Shown here: positions 1 to 8,754 of the stretch, one piece after another
Layout of the letters: every line of letters starts with the position of its first letter
Numbering within the stretch: the first letter of the stretch is position 1
Assembly (NCBI GenBank): GCA_902495075.1
Contig: CABUVO010000014.1
Span: 1 to 64,000 of the forward strand
Length of the DNA: 64,000 nucleotides
From: an uncultured Porphyromonadaceae bacterium
Lineage (GTDB): Bacteria; Bacteroidota; Bacteroidia; Bacteroidales; Muribaculaceae
Direction: 5' to 3'
The notes under the pieces: model-generated
The model's input: the letters and a program-made list of their open reading frames with translations, nothing else
Told to the model about the DNA's origin: nothing
Databases searched by the model: none
Translations under genes and position numbers: made by a program

Positions 1-464
1 CAAGGGCTGACTCGATATTTAAGCTACGGACTCTGTGTCTCCGCAAGGTCGTTAAGACCCTCCGCGCCTGAAAATTAACATTATACATTCAAAAATTTCA
101 CATTACTTTAAACCTCTGTCCCTCTGTGCCTCCGTGTTAATATTTTCGTGACAATTTGAATCAAGCTTCGCCCTTCGCGCCTTGCATCTAAATATTTAAT
201 TGACTCTAATTGTTGAGGCGCACCAATTAACCTTTACCCTGTTACCTATAACCTTTCACCTTATCGGGCTGCGCCCGATAAATCGGATTTTAGAATTCTG
301 ATTTGAAAATGGAATATGAAACTAACCAATATATTAATTTGATCACCTATTTAAGAATAACATAAATTGTTAAAAAAATGAGGATTGGAAGTCATGACTT
401 CCAATCCTCATTTTAACAATTAAATGTTTTCAATTAAATGAAAATACTATTCATTTCTTGAATA
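1..464. other. Noncoding left edge with repeats
   Basis: No coding region is supported here. Positions 106-200 hold a copy of a dispersed repeat (core CCTCTGTGCCTCCGTGTTA, followed by ATTTTCGTG and, further on, TCTAAATATTTAAT) that recurs at 22523-22690. Positions 261-281 form a 9-bp inverted repeat (TTATCGGGC and GCCCGATAA around TGC). Positions 377-412 are the secDF terminator, listed separately. Confidence 0.7.
377..412 (-). terminator. Intrinsic terminator of secDF
   Basis: A perfect 36-bp palindrome (18 bp per arm, centre TCATGA) lies about 50 nt past the secDF stop codon. On the minus strand it is preceded by an A-rich run and followed by TTTTTTAACAA, as expected of a rho-independent terminator. 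Confidence 0.8.
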
Positions 465-3440
465 TTATTTGAAGCGGCGATTGCCTTCGAGAGCAGGTTT
501 GCCCTCTGCGGCAGCCTGCGCTGCATTGTTCTTCTTGCCACGCGACATGATGGCGTAAGCTATAGGAGCTGCACAATAGAGCGAGCAGAATGTACCTACA
601 ACCACACCGAAGATCATAGCGAATGTGAATGAGCGGATTGTGTCACCACCGAGGAAGAAGATGCAGAGAAGCACGAGCAGTGTGGAGAACGATGTCATCA
701 CCGTACGGCTCAATGTCTGATTCAAAGACTTGTTGAAAGTCTTGCGACGATCTTCTTTCGGATAGATACCGATCATCTCACGCACACGGTCGAACACAAC
801 CACGGTATCGTTGATCTGATAACCGATGATCGTAAGCACGGCAGCGATAAATGACTGGTCGATCTCCATTGAGAAGGGAAGGAAGCCCCAGCATACCGAG
901 TAGAAACCTACGATGAGGAATGCTGTAAGAGCCACAGCGCAAACAGCACCGACAGAGAAGGCGATGTTGCGGAAACGGAGAAGGATGTAAAGGAACATAC
1001 ATACAACGGCGATACCAAGTGCCCAGTATGCGTCACGTTTCATATCATCAGCCACAGAAGGTCCTACCTTCTGTATAGAGATGATACCGTGGCTTTCGTC
1101 TGACACTGAGAATGCATCGAGATCCATTGTCTTGCCGTTAACTGTAAGCTCGTCCTTAAGACCCTCATAAAGGATCGCTGCAACCTCATTCTCGATACCC
1201 TCTGACTCCTCGCTGATCTTATAGTTGGTTGAGATACGAAGCTTGGAAGGATTGTCGATATTGATGACAGCAACAGACACTGTGGGATCATTAGCCTTAG
1301 TTTGGAAAAGATCAAGAAGCTTATCCTGAACTGCCTGACGATCCACGTCTTTCTCAAACTGAACCACATAGTTGCGACCTCCGGAGAAGTCGATACCCTG
1401 GTTCATTCCGCGGATTGCAAGAGATGCGATTGAGATGACGATAAGAGTGATCCAAACGGCTGCAGCTGCCTTTGACTGCCCCATGAAGTTGATCTTGGGG
1501 TTAGTGAGGAAGTTGCGGCTGAGGGCAGTTGCGAATGTCATGTTGGCGCAACGTCCGTTCTTGGTGATAAGATCGAAGGCGATACGAGTAAGGAACACTG
1601 CTGTGAAGAACGAGCAGACGATACCGATGATGAGGGTGGTTGCAAAACCCTTGATAGGACCTGAACCGAAGAAGAGGAGGATCACACCGGTGATAACCGA
1701 AGTAAGGTTAGAGTCAAAAATCGCAGAGAATGCATTGCTGTAACCTTCGGAGATTGCCTGACGGAGTTTCTTGCCGTTCTTAAGCTCCTCTTTCGTGCGC
1801 TCGAAGATAAGCACGTTGGCATCGACCGCCATACCGAGTGCGAGCACGATACCGGCGATACCGGAAAGTGTAAGCACAGCCTGAAGCGATGCGAGAATAC
1901 CGAGAGTGAAATAGAGGTTGAGGATAAGACCTACATTGGCAACAAGACCGGGAATCCAGCCATAGTATGCCACCATGAGGATCATCAGCAAGATGATAGC
2001 CACTATAAATGAGATGAAGCCCATCTGGATTGCCTCGGCTCCAAGGCTCGGACCGATCACGTTGTTGCTGACAACATTCACCTTAGCCGACATCTTACCG
2101 GATTTAAGGACGTTTGCAAGGTCGTTTGCCTCTTCGGGAGTGAACTGACCGGTGATCTCAGAGCTACCGCCTGTAATCTCGTTGTTTACGTTCGGGAATG
2201 AATATACATGATCATCAAGGGCAATTGCTATAGGACGACCGATATTGTTGCGGGTAATGGTTGCCCACTCCTGAGCACCGCGGTCGCTCATCTTCATGTT
2301 GACCGTGTTTCCACGCATATTGTCATATTCGGAAGATGCAGATGTCACGGCATCACCTTCAAGCACTGCGTCGCCCTTGAGTGCGATAAGCTCCCAGTAA
2401 CCTACGGTCTTGTCTTCACCATTGTCTTTCTTCACAACATTGCCGTTGGCATCTGTCACAGGAAATTCAGCCTGCTTTACCGACCACATCAGAGTAAGGT
2501 CTGAAGGAAGGGTGCGTTTTGCAAGCTCTGAGTTCATGATTGAGTCAACAAGATTCTTGTTGGAAGGAGTCACCATGCCGACAACCGGAGAGCCGGCACG
2601 CTGTGCACCACCGAGAAGTTCGATCACATTGAGATGGTTCACAGTGTCCTGCTGAGCATATGCTGCTGCAAAACGCTGAAGATCGCCCATGATCTCATTG
2701 TAGTTGTAAACCTCATAGAATTCAAGGTTGGCGCTCGATTTCAGAAGCTCAGTCACACGCTCCGGCTCTTTTACGCCCGGAAGCTCAAGAAGGATCTGAC
2801 CGCTCTTGTCCTGAAGTTTCTGGATATTGGGGGCAACGACTCCAAACTGGTCGATACGCGTGCGGAAGATATTGAATGCAGCGTCAACCTGGCTGTCTAC
2901 CTGTTTCTCGAGGGCGGCGGTAACCTCTTCGTTGGAAGCGTTGGATTTGAGAGTACCCATGAATTCACCTTCGCGAACGAAAAGACTTGCCATCACGCCG
3001 GGCTGGATATAAGAAGCCACGCGCGATACGAAATCTTTGTCACTACCTTTGCCACCGTCTGCTTCGGCTTTCTTGATGGCTGCGTTGATCTGAGCGAGCT
3101 GAGCATCGCCCGAGGCATACTGGCGGAGAATGTCGGGAACCGAAATCTCGAGGACCACGTTCATACCACCTTTCAGGTCAAGACCGAGACCAACCTCCAT
3201 CTTGCGGACCTGGTTGTAGGTATACCACAGATAAACTTTCTCTTTGTCGATTGAGTCGTTGAATTGCTTCAGACTTTGTTTGTAGGCATCATTGGTTTCA
3301 TCGCTGGTCTTGGCGGTCATGGCTGCAAACTCTTTTGCTTTCTTCTCATAGTGAGAGGTAACGAAGCTGAAAGAGATGTAGAAACCGCAAATCAATACCA
3401 GAAGGATAGCAATGGTGCTGATAAACCCTTTGTTCTGCAT
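465..3440 (-). CDS. secDF: Protein translocase SecDF fusion
   Basis: This 991-residue membrane protein is a natural fusion of SecD and SecF, which use the proton gradient to help pull preproteins across the inner membrane after SecYEG/SecA. One helix lies at residues 7-27. The SecD signature GLDLKGGMNVVLE is near residue 85, and a large periplasmic domain follows. The SecD membrane core has ALGMAVDANVLIFERTKEE near residue 538. The SecF half begins around residue 650, with GIDFSGGRNYVVQF near 683 and IIGYQINDTVVVFDRVRE near 878. Both halves look complete, and fused SecDF is normal in Bacteroidetes. The gene is monocistronic: a -7 box (TATATTTG) lies about 110 nt upstream and a strong terminator follows. 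It is divergent from the lipoprotein gene at 3695. Confidence 0.97.
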   Translation of the reverse strand: MQNKGFISTIAILLVLICGFYISFSFVTSHYEKKAKEFAAMTAKTSDETNDAYKQSLKQFNDSIDKEKVYLWYTYNQVRKMEVGLGLDLKGGMNVVLEISVPDILRQYASGDAQLAQINAAIKKAEADGGKGSDKDFVSRVASYIQPGVMASLFVREGEFMGTLKSNASNEEVTAALEKQVDSQVDAAFNIFRTRIDQFGVVAPNIQKLQDKSGQILLELPGVKEPERVTELLKSSANLEFYEVYNYNEIMGDLQRFAAAYAQQDTVNHLNVIELLGGAQRAGSPVVGMVTPSNKNLVDSIMNSELAKRTLPSDLTLMWSVKQAEFPVTDANGNVVKKDNGEDKTVGYWELIALKGDAVLEGDAVTSASSEYDNMRGNTVNMKMSDRGAQEWATITRNNIGRPIAIALDDHVYSFPNVNNEITGGSSEITGQFTPEEANDLANVLKSGKMSAKVNVVSNNVIGPSLGAEAIQMGFISFIVAIILLMILMVAYYGWIPGLVANVGLILNLYFTLGILASLQAVLTLSGIAGIVLALGMAVDANVLIFERTKEELKNGKKLRQAISEGYSNAFSAIFDSNLTSVITGVILLFFGSGPIKGFATTLIIGIVCSFFTAVFLTRIAFDLITKNGRCANMTFATALSRNFLTNPKINFMGQSKAAAAVWITLIVISIASLAIRGMNQGIDFSGGRNYVVQFEKDVDRQAVQDKLLDLFQTKANDPTVSVAVINIDNPSKLRISTNYKISEESEGIENEVAAILYEGLKDELTVNGKTMDLDAFSVSDESHGIISIQKVGPSVADDMKRDAYWALGIAVVCMFLYILLRFRNIAFSVGAVCAVALTAFLIVGFYSVCWGFLPFSMEIDQSFIAAVLTIIGYQINDTVVVFDRVREMIGIYPKEDRRKTFNKSLNQTLSRTVMTSFSTLLVLLCIFFLGGDTIRSFTFAMIFGVVVGTFCSLYCAAPIAYAIMSRGKKNNAAQAAAEGKPALEGNRRFK

Positions 3441-3550
3441 TTCGATTTTGTTGTTATTTTATTGTTTTTTATTCTCTTTTTCATAATTATTGTCACTACC
3501 GCAGGCAATGACAAACGAGGCTTTCTTTCGAAAGTCTTCTTTTCAGCTTG

Positions 3551-3558
3551 CAAATATA
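3551..3558 (-). promoter_or_regulatory. Putative -7 box for secDF
   Basis: On the minus strand the sequence is TATATTTG, an exact match to the Bacteroidetes -7 consensus TAnnTTTG. No clear TTG lies 19-20 nt upstream. It would give a 5' leader of about 100 nt. Confidence 0.5.
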
Positions 3559-3633
3559 CGGCTTTTTTTTGATGTTTTGACCATTCGAAGCATAAAAATA
3601 TAGATTCCGCCCTCATTTCTCAATAATTTTATT

Positions 3634-3641
3634 TATTTTTG
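3634..3641 (+). promoter_or_regulatory. Putative -7 box for lipoprotein gene
   Basis: TATTTTTG matches TAnnTTTG and sits about 54 nt before the ATG at 3695. It shares the intergenic region with the divergent secDF promoter. Confidence 0.45.
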
Positions 3642-3694
3642 AACTCTTTTAAGACAAAACCTGCCTCTCCGGGCGTTGACAATAGACAAATACT

Positions 3695-5689
3695 TTGATG
3701 ATGAAATTCAATCTACATACGCGCACAAAAAGGCAAAACACGTTGCTACAGGTGCTTCTATTCGCCGCCGTGACCATCATAGCGGCAGCATGCGCCAATA
3801 TCGGTAATCCTTCGGGCGGTGCCCGCGACGAGGACCCTCCCCTATTCGTAAGCGCCAATCCTCCGCAAGGCTCGCTAAACGTTGACAAAACCCGAATAAA
3901 CATCACTTTCAACGAGCTCGTCAATGTAAAGGATGCTTTTACCAAGGTTGTGGTGTCGCCCCCGTCACGACAGGTGCCAAGAGTCTCCTCCGTAGGTAAA
4001 CGCGTTACTGTCACGTTCGACTCGTTGGCTCCCAACACCACATATACAATTGATTTCGCAGATGCCATTGAAGACAACAATGAGGCTAACAAACTGCAAG
4101 GATTCGCCTATACATTTTCCACGGGTGAAACACTCGATTCTTTGCGCATCTCCGGGATGGTGCTCGATTCTCGCAATCTTGAGCCGAGACAGGGAATATT
4201 AGTTGGCGTGCATTCCAACCTCAATGACTCAGCGTTCGTCAAGACGCCGCTGCTGCGCGTGGCAAAGACCGACGACAAGGGACAGTTCACTATCCGCGGA
4301 TTGAAAGAGGGCACTTACCGAGTTTTCGCCCTTGAAGACAAGGATAATGATTATAAATATGAGAATCCGGAAGAAGATATTGCTTTTTATGAAGTGACCG
4401 TCACCCCTACCACGGAAAGTGTGGAAGTAACAGATACCACCTTTAATAACTTAGGAGAGGTTGATACTGTGACAAACCGCCTCAGAACCCGTTTCCTCCC
4501 TAATGACATTCTGCTCCGCACCTTCAATTCTCAGATCCGTCCGCAATATCTCTCCAAATATGAACGTATTGACACCACGCGGGTGTTCATGAAACTCAAC
4601 ACGCGCACAAAAGTTCTTCCGAAACTCAAAGTAATAAATCCGGAAGGAGAAAATATCGATGATGCAGTGATCGAGCGCAGCATCACTAACGACTCGCTCG
4701 TGTATTGGCTGCCGGAGCGACTTGTTCACTCGGATTCCCTACGCATAGCGGCAACATACCTGCGCACTGACTCCACCGGCAACCTGTCGGAAACCACCGA
4801 TTCCCTACGGTTCTACTACAATCGCCCCAAACCTAAAAAGGCGAAGAAGAAAGATAAAGAGAAGAAGATTTCTGTTGAAGATTCAATAAAGGCGATCACA
4901 CTCGATGTCGCCTTCAAATCTTCGCAACAGGAAGTGAACCTGCCGGTAGAATTTGAGTTCGCCACCCCCCTTTCTCGTCTCGATACCACAGCTTTCAGAC
5001 TCGAGACCCTGGTAGATTCCATATGGAAACCGGTAAAGGGTGATTTCATATTCTCTCAACGAGACAGCGTATCGCCCCGCAATTTCAAGGTGGAATATCC
5101 ATGGGCTTACGATACAAAATACCGTCTGGTTGCCGATTCTCTCGCTGCCATAGGCATTTACGGCAAACCGACAAGACCGATTTCACATGAATTCACCACA
5201 AAAAAGGAAGAAGACTATTGCTCTCTGACATTCAATCTGTCGGGACTGGATCCCGACATACCGACATTCGTAGAAGTGCTTTCAGGAAGCGATGCCGTGG
5301 TGCGTAGCGAACCCGTAAAAAACAACATGGTCACTTTCCGCTACCTCTCTCCAGGGAAATACTACGCGAGAATAATCGAGGATTTCAATGGCAATGGAGA
5401 ATATGACACGGGAAACTATGACCTCCAGCTTCAGCCTGATCTCGCATATTATTACCCGAAGGTCATCAACATTAAGAAGAACTGGGATAAGGATGAGCAA
5501 TGGGATGTCTTTGCCGTTGCCATCGACCAGATGAAGCCTAACGCGATAAAGAAGAACAAGCCGGCTCAAGACAAGCGTAAACGCGACGAAAACAACGAAT
5601 ATGAGGAAGAAGAGGAAGAAGTGTTCGATCCCACAGCCAACCCCTTCGATCCAAACCGCAACACTCGCCGCAAGACGGGAGCGTATTAG
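3695..5689 (+). CDS. Ig-like domain lipoprotein
   Basis: A 664-residue predicted lipoprotein. A hydrophobic signal (LLQVLLFAAVTIIAAAC) ends in a lipobox with the acylated cysteine at residue 33. Residues 45-140 resemble a bacterial Ig-like domain of the Big_5 type (PPLFVSANPPQGSLNV, TITFDSLAPNTTYTIDF pattern). A carboxypeptidase-regulatory-like beta sandwich follows (GMVLDSRNLEPRQGILVGV near 150-170; GLKEGTYRVFALEDKDND near 205). Lysine-rich (KPKKAKKKDKEKK) and acidic (EYEEEEEEVFDP) stretches lie in the middle and at the C terminus. Such proteins are widespread in Bacteroidetes and are probably anchored in the outer membrane. Their function is unknown. Any of the three opening Met codons could be the start. 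Confidence 0.85.
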   Translation: MMMKFNLHTRTKRQNTLLQVLLFAAVTIIAAACANIGNPSGGARDEDPPLFVSANPPQGSLNVDKTRINITFNELVNVKDAFTKVVVSPPSRQVPRVSSVGKRVTVTFDSLAPNTTYTIDFADAIEDNNEANKLQGFAYTFSTGETLDSLRISGMVLDSRNLEPRQGILVGVHSNLNDSAFVKTPLLRVAKTDDKGQFTIRGLKEGTYRVFALEDKDNDYKYENPEEDIAFYEVTVTPTTESVEVTDTTFNNLGEVDTVTNRLRTRFLPNDILLRTFNSQIRPQYLSKYERIDTTRVFMKLNTRTKVLPKLKVINPEGENIDDAVIERSITNDSLVYWLPERLVHSDSLRIAATYLRTDSTGNLSETTDSLRFYYNRPKPKKAKKKDKEKKISVEDSIKAITLDVAFKSSQQEVNLPVEFEFATPLSRLDTTAFRLETLVDSIWKPVKGDFIFSQRDSVSPRNFKVEYPWAYDTKYRLVADSLAAIGIYGKPTRPISHEFTTKKEEDYCSLTFNLSGLDPDIPTFVEVLSGSDAVVRSEPVKNNMVTFRYLSPGKYYARIIEDFNGNGEYDTGNYDLQLQPDLAYYYPKVINIKKNWDKDEQWDVFAVAIDQMKPNAIKKNKPAQDKRKRDENNEYEEEEEEVFDPTANPFDPNRNTRRKTGAY

Positions 5690-5739
5690 GCTTTAGGCGT
5701 TAGGCGTTAGGCCTTAGGCTTTAGGCTTTAGGCTTTAGG
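5689..5739. repeat. Heptamer array TTTAGGC, copy 1
   Basis: Directly after the stop codon there are about seven imperfect tandem copies of a 7-nt unit (TTAGGCT, with variants TTAGGCG and TTAGGCC). The same unit recurs at 32861-32927 and, in inverted orientation, within 5809-5900. Confidence 0.8.
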
Positions 5740-5749
5740 GATACTAAAC

Positions 5750-5780
5750 AAAAAGACCGGATTTGAAATCCGGTCTTTTT
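5750..5780. terminator. Bidirectional intrinsic terminator
   Basis: A perfect inverted repeat has 15-bp arms (AAAAAGACCGGATTT and its complement) around one G. It has A-runs on the left and T-runs on the right, so it can stop transcription from the lipoprotein gene (+) and from sdhB (-). Confidence 0.85.
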
Positions 5781-5808
5781 CATTTATTTGCTTTTTCTGC
5801 TTTAATTT

Positions 5809-5900
5809 TTAAGCATCAGATCTAAAGCCTAAAACCTTACTTATTTACTTTAACCTTTAAGCATCAGATCTAAAGCCTAAAACCTAAAGCCTAAAGCCTC
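5809..5900. repeat. Inverted heptamer array and 29-bp direct repeat
   Basis: A 29-bp sequence starting TTAAGCATCAGATCTAAAGC occurs at 5809-5837 and again, identical, at 5857-5885. The second copy runs into CCTAAAG heptamers, the reverse complement of the array at 5689-5739. With the terminator between them the two arrays could form a large hairpin. Confidence 0.75.
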
Positions 5901-5902
5901 AC

Positions 5903-6661
5903 TTATTCTTTACATTTAGCGGCGATGAACTGGCGGTTCATGCGACCGATGTTGGCAAGCTTGATGTTTTTCGGGCATTCAGCAGCGCAGGCACCTGTGT
6001 TGGTACAGTTACCGAAACCGAGCTCATCCATCTTGGCTACCATCGCACGAACACGACGGTCTTTCTCAACCTCTCCCTGGGGAAGGTATGAGAGCTGGTT
6101 GATCTTCGCGGAAACGAAGAGCATTGCCGAACCGTTCTTGCAGGCTGCCACGCAGGCACCGCAACCGATACAGCTTGCAGAGTCCATAGCCTCGTCGGCG
6201 TTGATCTTAGAGATGGGAAGCGCGTTGGCATCCTGTGCTCCACCGCAGTTGAAGCTAACGTAGCCACCAGCCTGCTGGATCTTGTCGAATGCATTGCGGT
6301 CTACCATAAGGTCTTTGATCACGGGGAACGCAGCGGAACGCCAAGGCTCCACAGTGATAGTCTCGCCATTGGCGAAACGACGCATATAGAGCTGGCAGGT
6401 AGTTGCGCCTGTAGCAGGACCATGAGGATGACCGTTAACATAAAGCGAGCACATACCGCAGATACCCTCGCGGCAGTCGTGGTCGAACACGATAGGCTCC
6501 TCACCTTTCTCGATAAGGCTCTCGTTCAAGATGTCGAGAGTCTCGAGGAAAGATGTGTCGGGCGTTGTTTCCACATCACTGTAAGTCACAAATGCGCCCT
6601 TCTCCTTAGGACCGGCCTGACGCCAGACCTTAAGGTTGACTTTCATTATATTTTCTTCCAT
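5903..6661 (-). CDS. sdhB: Succinate dehydrogenase/fumarate reductase Fe-S subunit
   Basis: This 252-residue subunit carries electrons between the flavoprotein and the membrane cytochrome b of complex II. The plant-type [2Fe-2S] site is CREGICGMCSLYVNG near residue 63, with a further Cys near 90. The [4Fe-4S] and [3Fe-4S] ligands are in CIGCGACVAACKNGSA (near 160) and the later CTNTGACAAECPKNI. It is the last gene of a leftward sdhC-sdhA-sdhB operon, 60 nt after sdhA. In anaerobic Bacteroidales the complex usually works as a fumarate reductase that forms succinate, so sdh and frd names are interchangeable here. An internal Met at residue 6 is a possible alternative start. Confidence 0.96.
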   Translation of the reverse strand: MEENIMKVNLKVWRQAGPKEKGAFVTYSDVETTPDTSFLETLDILNESLIEKGEEPIVFDHDCREGICGMCSLYVNGHPHGPATGATTCQLYMRRFANGETITVEPWRSAAFPVIKDLMVDRNAFDKIQQAGGYVSFNCGGAQDANALPISKINADEAMDSASCIGCGACVAACKNGSAMLFVSAKINQLSYLPQGEVEKDRRVRAMVAKMDELGFGNCTNTGACAAECPKNIKLANIGRMNRQFIAAKCKE

Positions 6662-6721
6662 TGTTTGAATTCTGTTTTTGGCGGGATTGCTCAGCCGAAA
6701 CTGAATCTCCCGCAGGGATTT

Positions 6722-8746
6722 TTATGACTTATAGTTACGTGTCTGGACTTTGATTGCCTCGTAATGAAGCGGCTCCTTGATAAGCTCGGGCGCTTTGTCG
6801 TCGCTGCCTTCATATTCCCAGCAAGAAACATAGAAGTAATCCTTGTCGTCGCGAAGAGCCTCACCCTCGGGAGTCTGATACTCGGTGCGGAAATGACCAC
6901 CGCAGCTTTCGTTACGGTTGAGAGCGTCATAAGCCACGAGCTCACCCATTGTGATGAAGTCGTTCAGACGGAATGCCTTGTCAAGCTCGACGTTCATGCC
7001 CTCGCCTACTGTGCCGGGGATGAAGAGGTCTGAGTTGAAAGTCTTGCGGATTTCCTTAAGTTTCTCAAGAGCGAGCTGGAGACCTTCTTTGTCGCGAGCC
7101 ATACCCACATACTCCCACATGATGTGACCGAGTTCCTTGTGGATAGAATCTACAGAACGTGTTCCCTTGATATTCATCAGTTGCTGCTCAGCATCCTCAC
7201 ATTTCTTCTGAGCTGCCTCAAATTCGGGAGTATCTGTCTTGAAATGAGGAACAGTGATCTGGTCGCTGAGATAGTTCTGGATAGTATAGGGAAGCACGAA
7301 GTATCCGTCGGCAAGACCCTGCATAAGAGCGGATGCGCCGAGACGGTTGGCACCGTGATCAGAGAAGTTGCACTCACCGATGGCAAAGAGACCCTTTACA
7401 GAAGTCTGGAGCTCATAGTCAACCCAGATACCACCCATTGTGTAGTGGATAGCGGGGAAGATCATCATCGGATTGTAATAGTTCACACCGTTTGCCTCGC
7501 GGGCGAATTCACCGGGATTTACGTCGGTGATCTCCTCGTACATGTCGAAGAGGTTGCCGTAACGCTGACGCACAACGTCGATGCCAAGACGGTTGATAGC
7601 CTCTGAGAAGTCAAGGAACACTGCAAGACCCGTGTTGTTGACACCGAAACCGGCATCGCAACGCTCTTTGGCTGCACGTGAAGCCACGTCGCGGGGAACG
7701 AGGTTACCGAATGCGGGATAACGGCGCTCCAGATAATAGTCACGGTCTTCCTCAGGGATATCGCTACCCTTGATCTGACCTTTCTGAAGCTTCACTGCAT
7801 CCTCGAGTTTCTTAGGCACCCAGATACGACCATCGTTACGAAGAGACTCAGACATAAGGGTAAGCTTAGACTGCTTGTCACCGTGAACGGGGATACATGT
7901 GGGGTGAATCTGAACGAACGCGGGGTTTGCGAAGTATGCACCTTTACGGTAGCAAGCCATAGCTGCGGAGCAGTTGCAACCCATAGCGTTTGTAGAAAGG
8001 AAGTATGCGTTGCCGTAACCGCCGGTTGCGATAACTACAGCGTGAGCTGCGAAACGCTCGAACTTACCTGTCACAAGGTTCTTGGCGATGATACCGCGTG
8101 CGCGTTCAACACCATCCTTATCCTTGATGAGCACGAGCTCGTGCATCTCATAGCGGTTGTAGCTCTTCACCTTTCCGAGCTGGATCTGACGGTTGAGTGA
8201 GCTGTATGCACCGAGAAGGAGCTGCTGACCTGTCTGACCTTTGGCGTAGAATGTACGGCTAACCTGAGCGCCACCGAAAGAACGGTTGGCAAGAAGACCG
8301 CCGTATTCACGTGCGAAAGGCACGCCCTGAGCCACACACTGGTCGATGATATTGTTAGACACCTCGGCAAGACGGTAAACGTTTGCCTCGCGGGCACGAT
8401 AGTCGCCACCCTTCACTGTGTCATAGAAAAGACGATAAACGGAGTCACCGTCGTTCTGATAATTCTTGGCTGCGTTGATACCACCCTGAGCTGCGATCGA
8501 GTGAGCGCGGCGGGGTGAATCCTGAATGCAGAAGTTGAGCACGTTGAAGCCCATCTCTGCGAGAGTAGAGGCGGCTGATGCGCCGGCAAGACCTGTGCCG
8601 ACAACGATAACGTCAAGTTTACGCTTGTTGGCGGGGTTTACGAGTTTCTGATGAGCTTTATAGTTGGTCCATTTTTCAGCGACAGGACCCTCCGGGATCT
8701 TGGAATCCGCCGGATTCATTACTCTTACTTTATCTGTTGCTTCCAT
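6722..8746 (-). CDS. sdhA: Succinate dehydrogenase/fumarate reductase flavoprotein
   Basis: The 674-residue catalytic subunit interconverts fumarate and succinate. The dinucleotide-binding motif is DVIVVGTGLAGASAAS (residues 45-60). H82 in AHSIAAQGGINA is the expected site of covalent FAD attachment. The capping and substrate-binding region has TGGYGNAYFLSTNAMGCN and RLGASALMQGLADG. Length and domain order fit the Bacteroidetes B-type (single large cytochrome b) family. It lies 8 nt downstream of sdhC and 60 nt upstream of sdhB, so the three genes are almost certainly cotranscribed. Confidence 0.97.
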   Translation of the reverse strand: MEATDKVRVMNPADSKIPEGPVAEKWTNYKAHQKLVNPANKRKLDVIVVGTGLAGASAASTLAEMGFNVLNFCIQDSPRRAHSIAAQGGINAAKNYQNDGDSVYRLFYDTVKGGDYRAREANVYRLAEVSNNIIDQCVAQGVPFAREYGGLLANRSFGGAQVSRTFYAKGQTGQQLLLGAYSSLNRQIQLGKVKSYNRYEMHELVLIKDKDGVERARGIIAKNLVTGKFERFAAHAVVIATGGYGNAYFLSTNAMGCNCSAAMACYRKGAYFANPAFVQIHPTCIPVHGDKQSKLTLMSESLRNDGRIWVPKKLEDAVKLQKGQIKGSDIPEEDRDYYLERRYPAFGNLVPRDVASRAAKERCDAGFGVNNTGLAVFLDFSEAINRLGIDVVRQRYGNLFDMYEEITDVNPGEFAREANGVNYYNPMMIFPAIHYTMGGIWVDYELQTSVKGLFAIGECNFSDHGANRLGASALMQGLADGYFVLPYTIQNYLSDQITVPHFKTDTPEFEAAQKKCEDAEQQLMNIKGTRSVDSIHKELGHIMWEYVGMARDKEGLQLALEKLKEIRKTFNSDLFIPGTVGEGMNVELDKAFRLNDFITMGELVAYDALNRNESCGGHFRTEYQTPEGEALRDDKDYFYVSCWEYEGSDDKAPELIKEPLHYEAIKVQTRNYKS

Positions 8747-8754
8747 ATCGCTAA

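Noticed and set aside
261..281. 9-bp inverted repeat as a terminator
   Set aside because: Only a short ATTTT follows at a distance and no upstream gene is visible, so function cannot be supported.
2634..3254. 206-codon plus-strand frame opposite secDF
   Set aside because: secDF motifs on the minus strand are unambiguous; the opposite frame has no recognisable domain. The same applies to 7124-7606 opposite sdhA and 18562-19086 opposite susD.
5689..5739. Telomere or CRISPR repeat
   Set aside because: The heptamer is tandem without spacers, lies mid-contig, and recurs at other gene ends, so neither reading fits.
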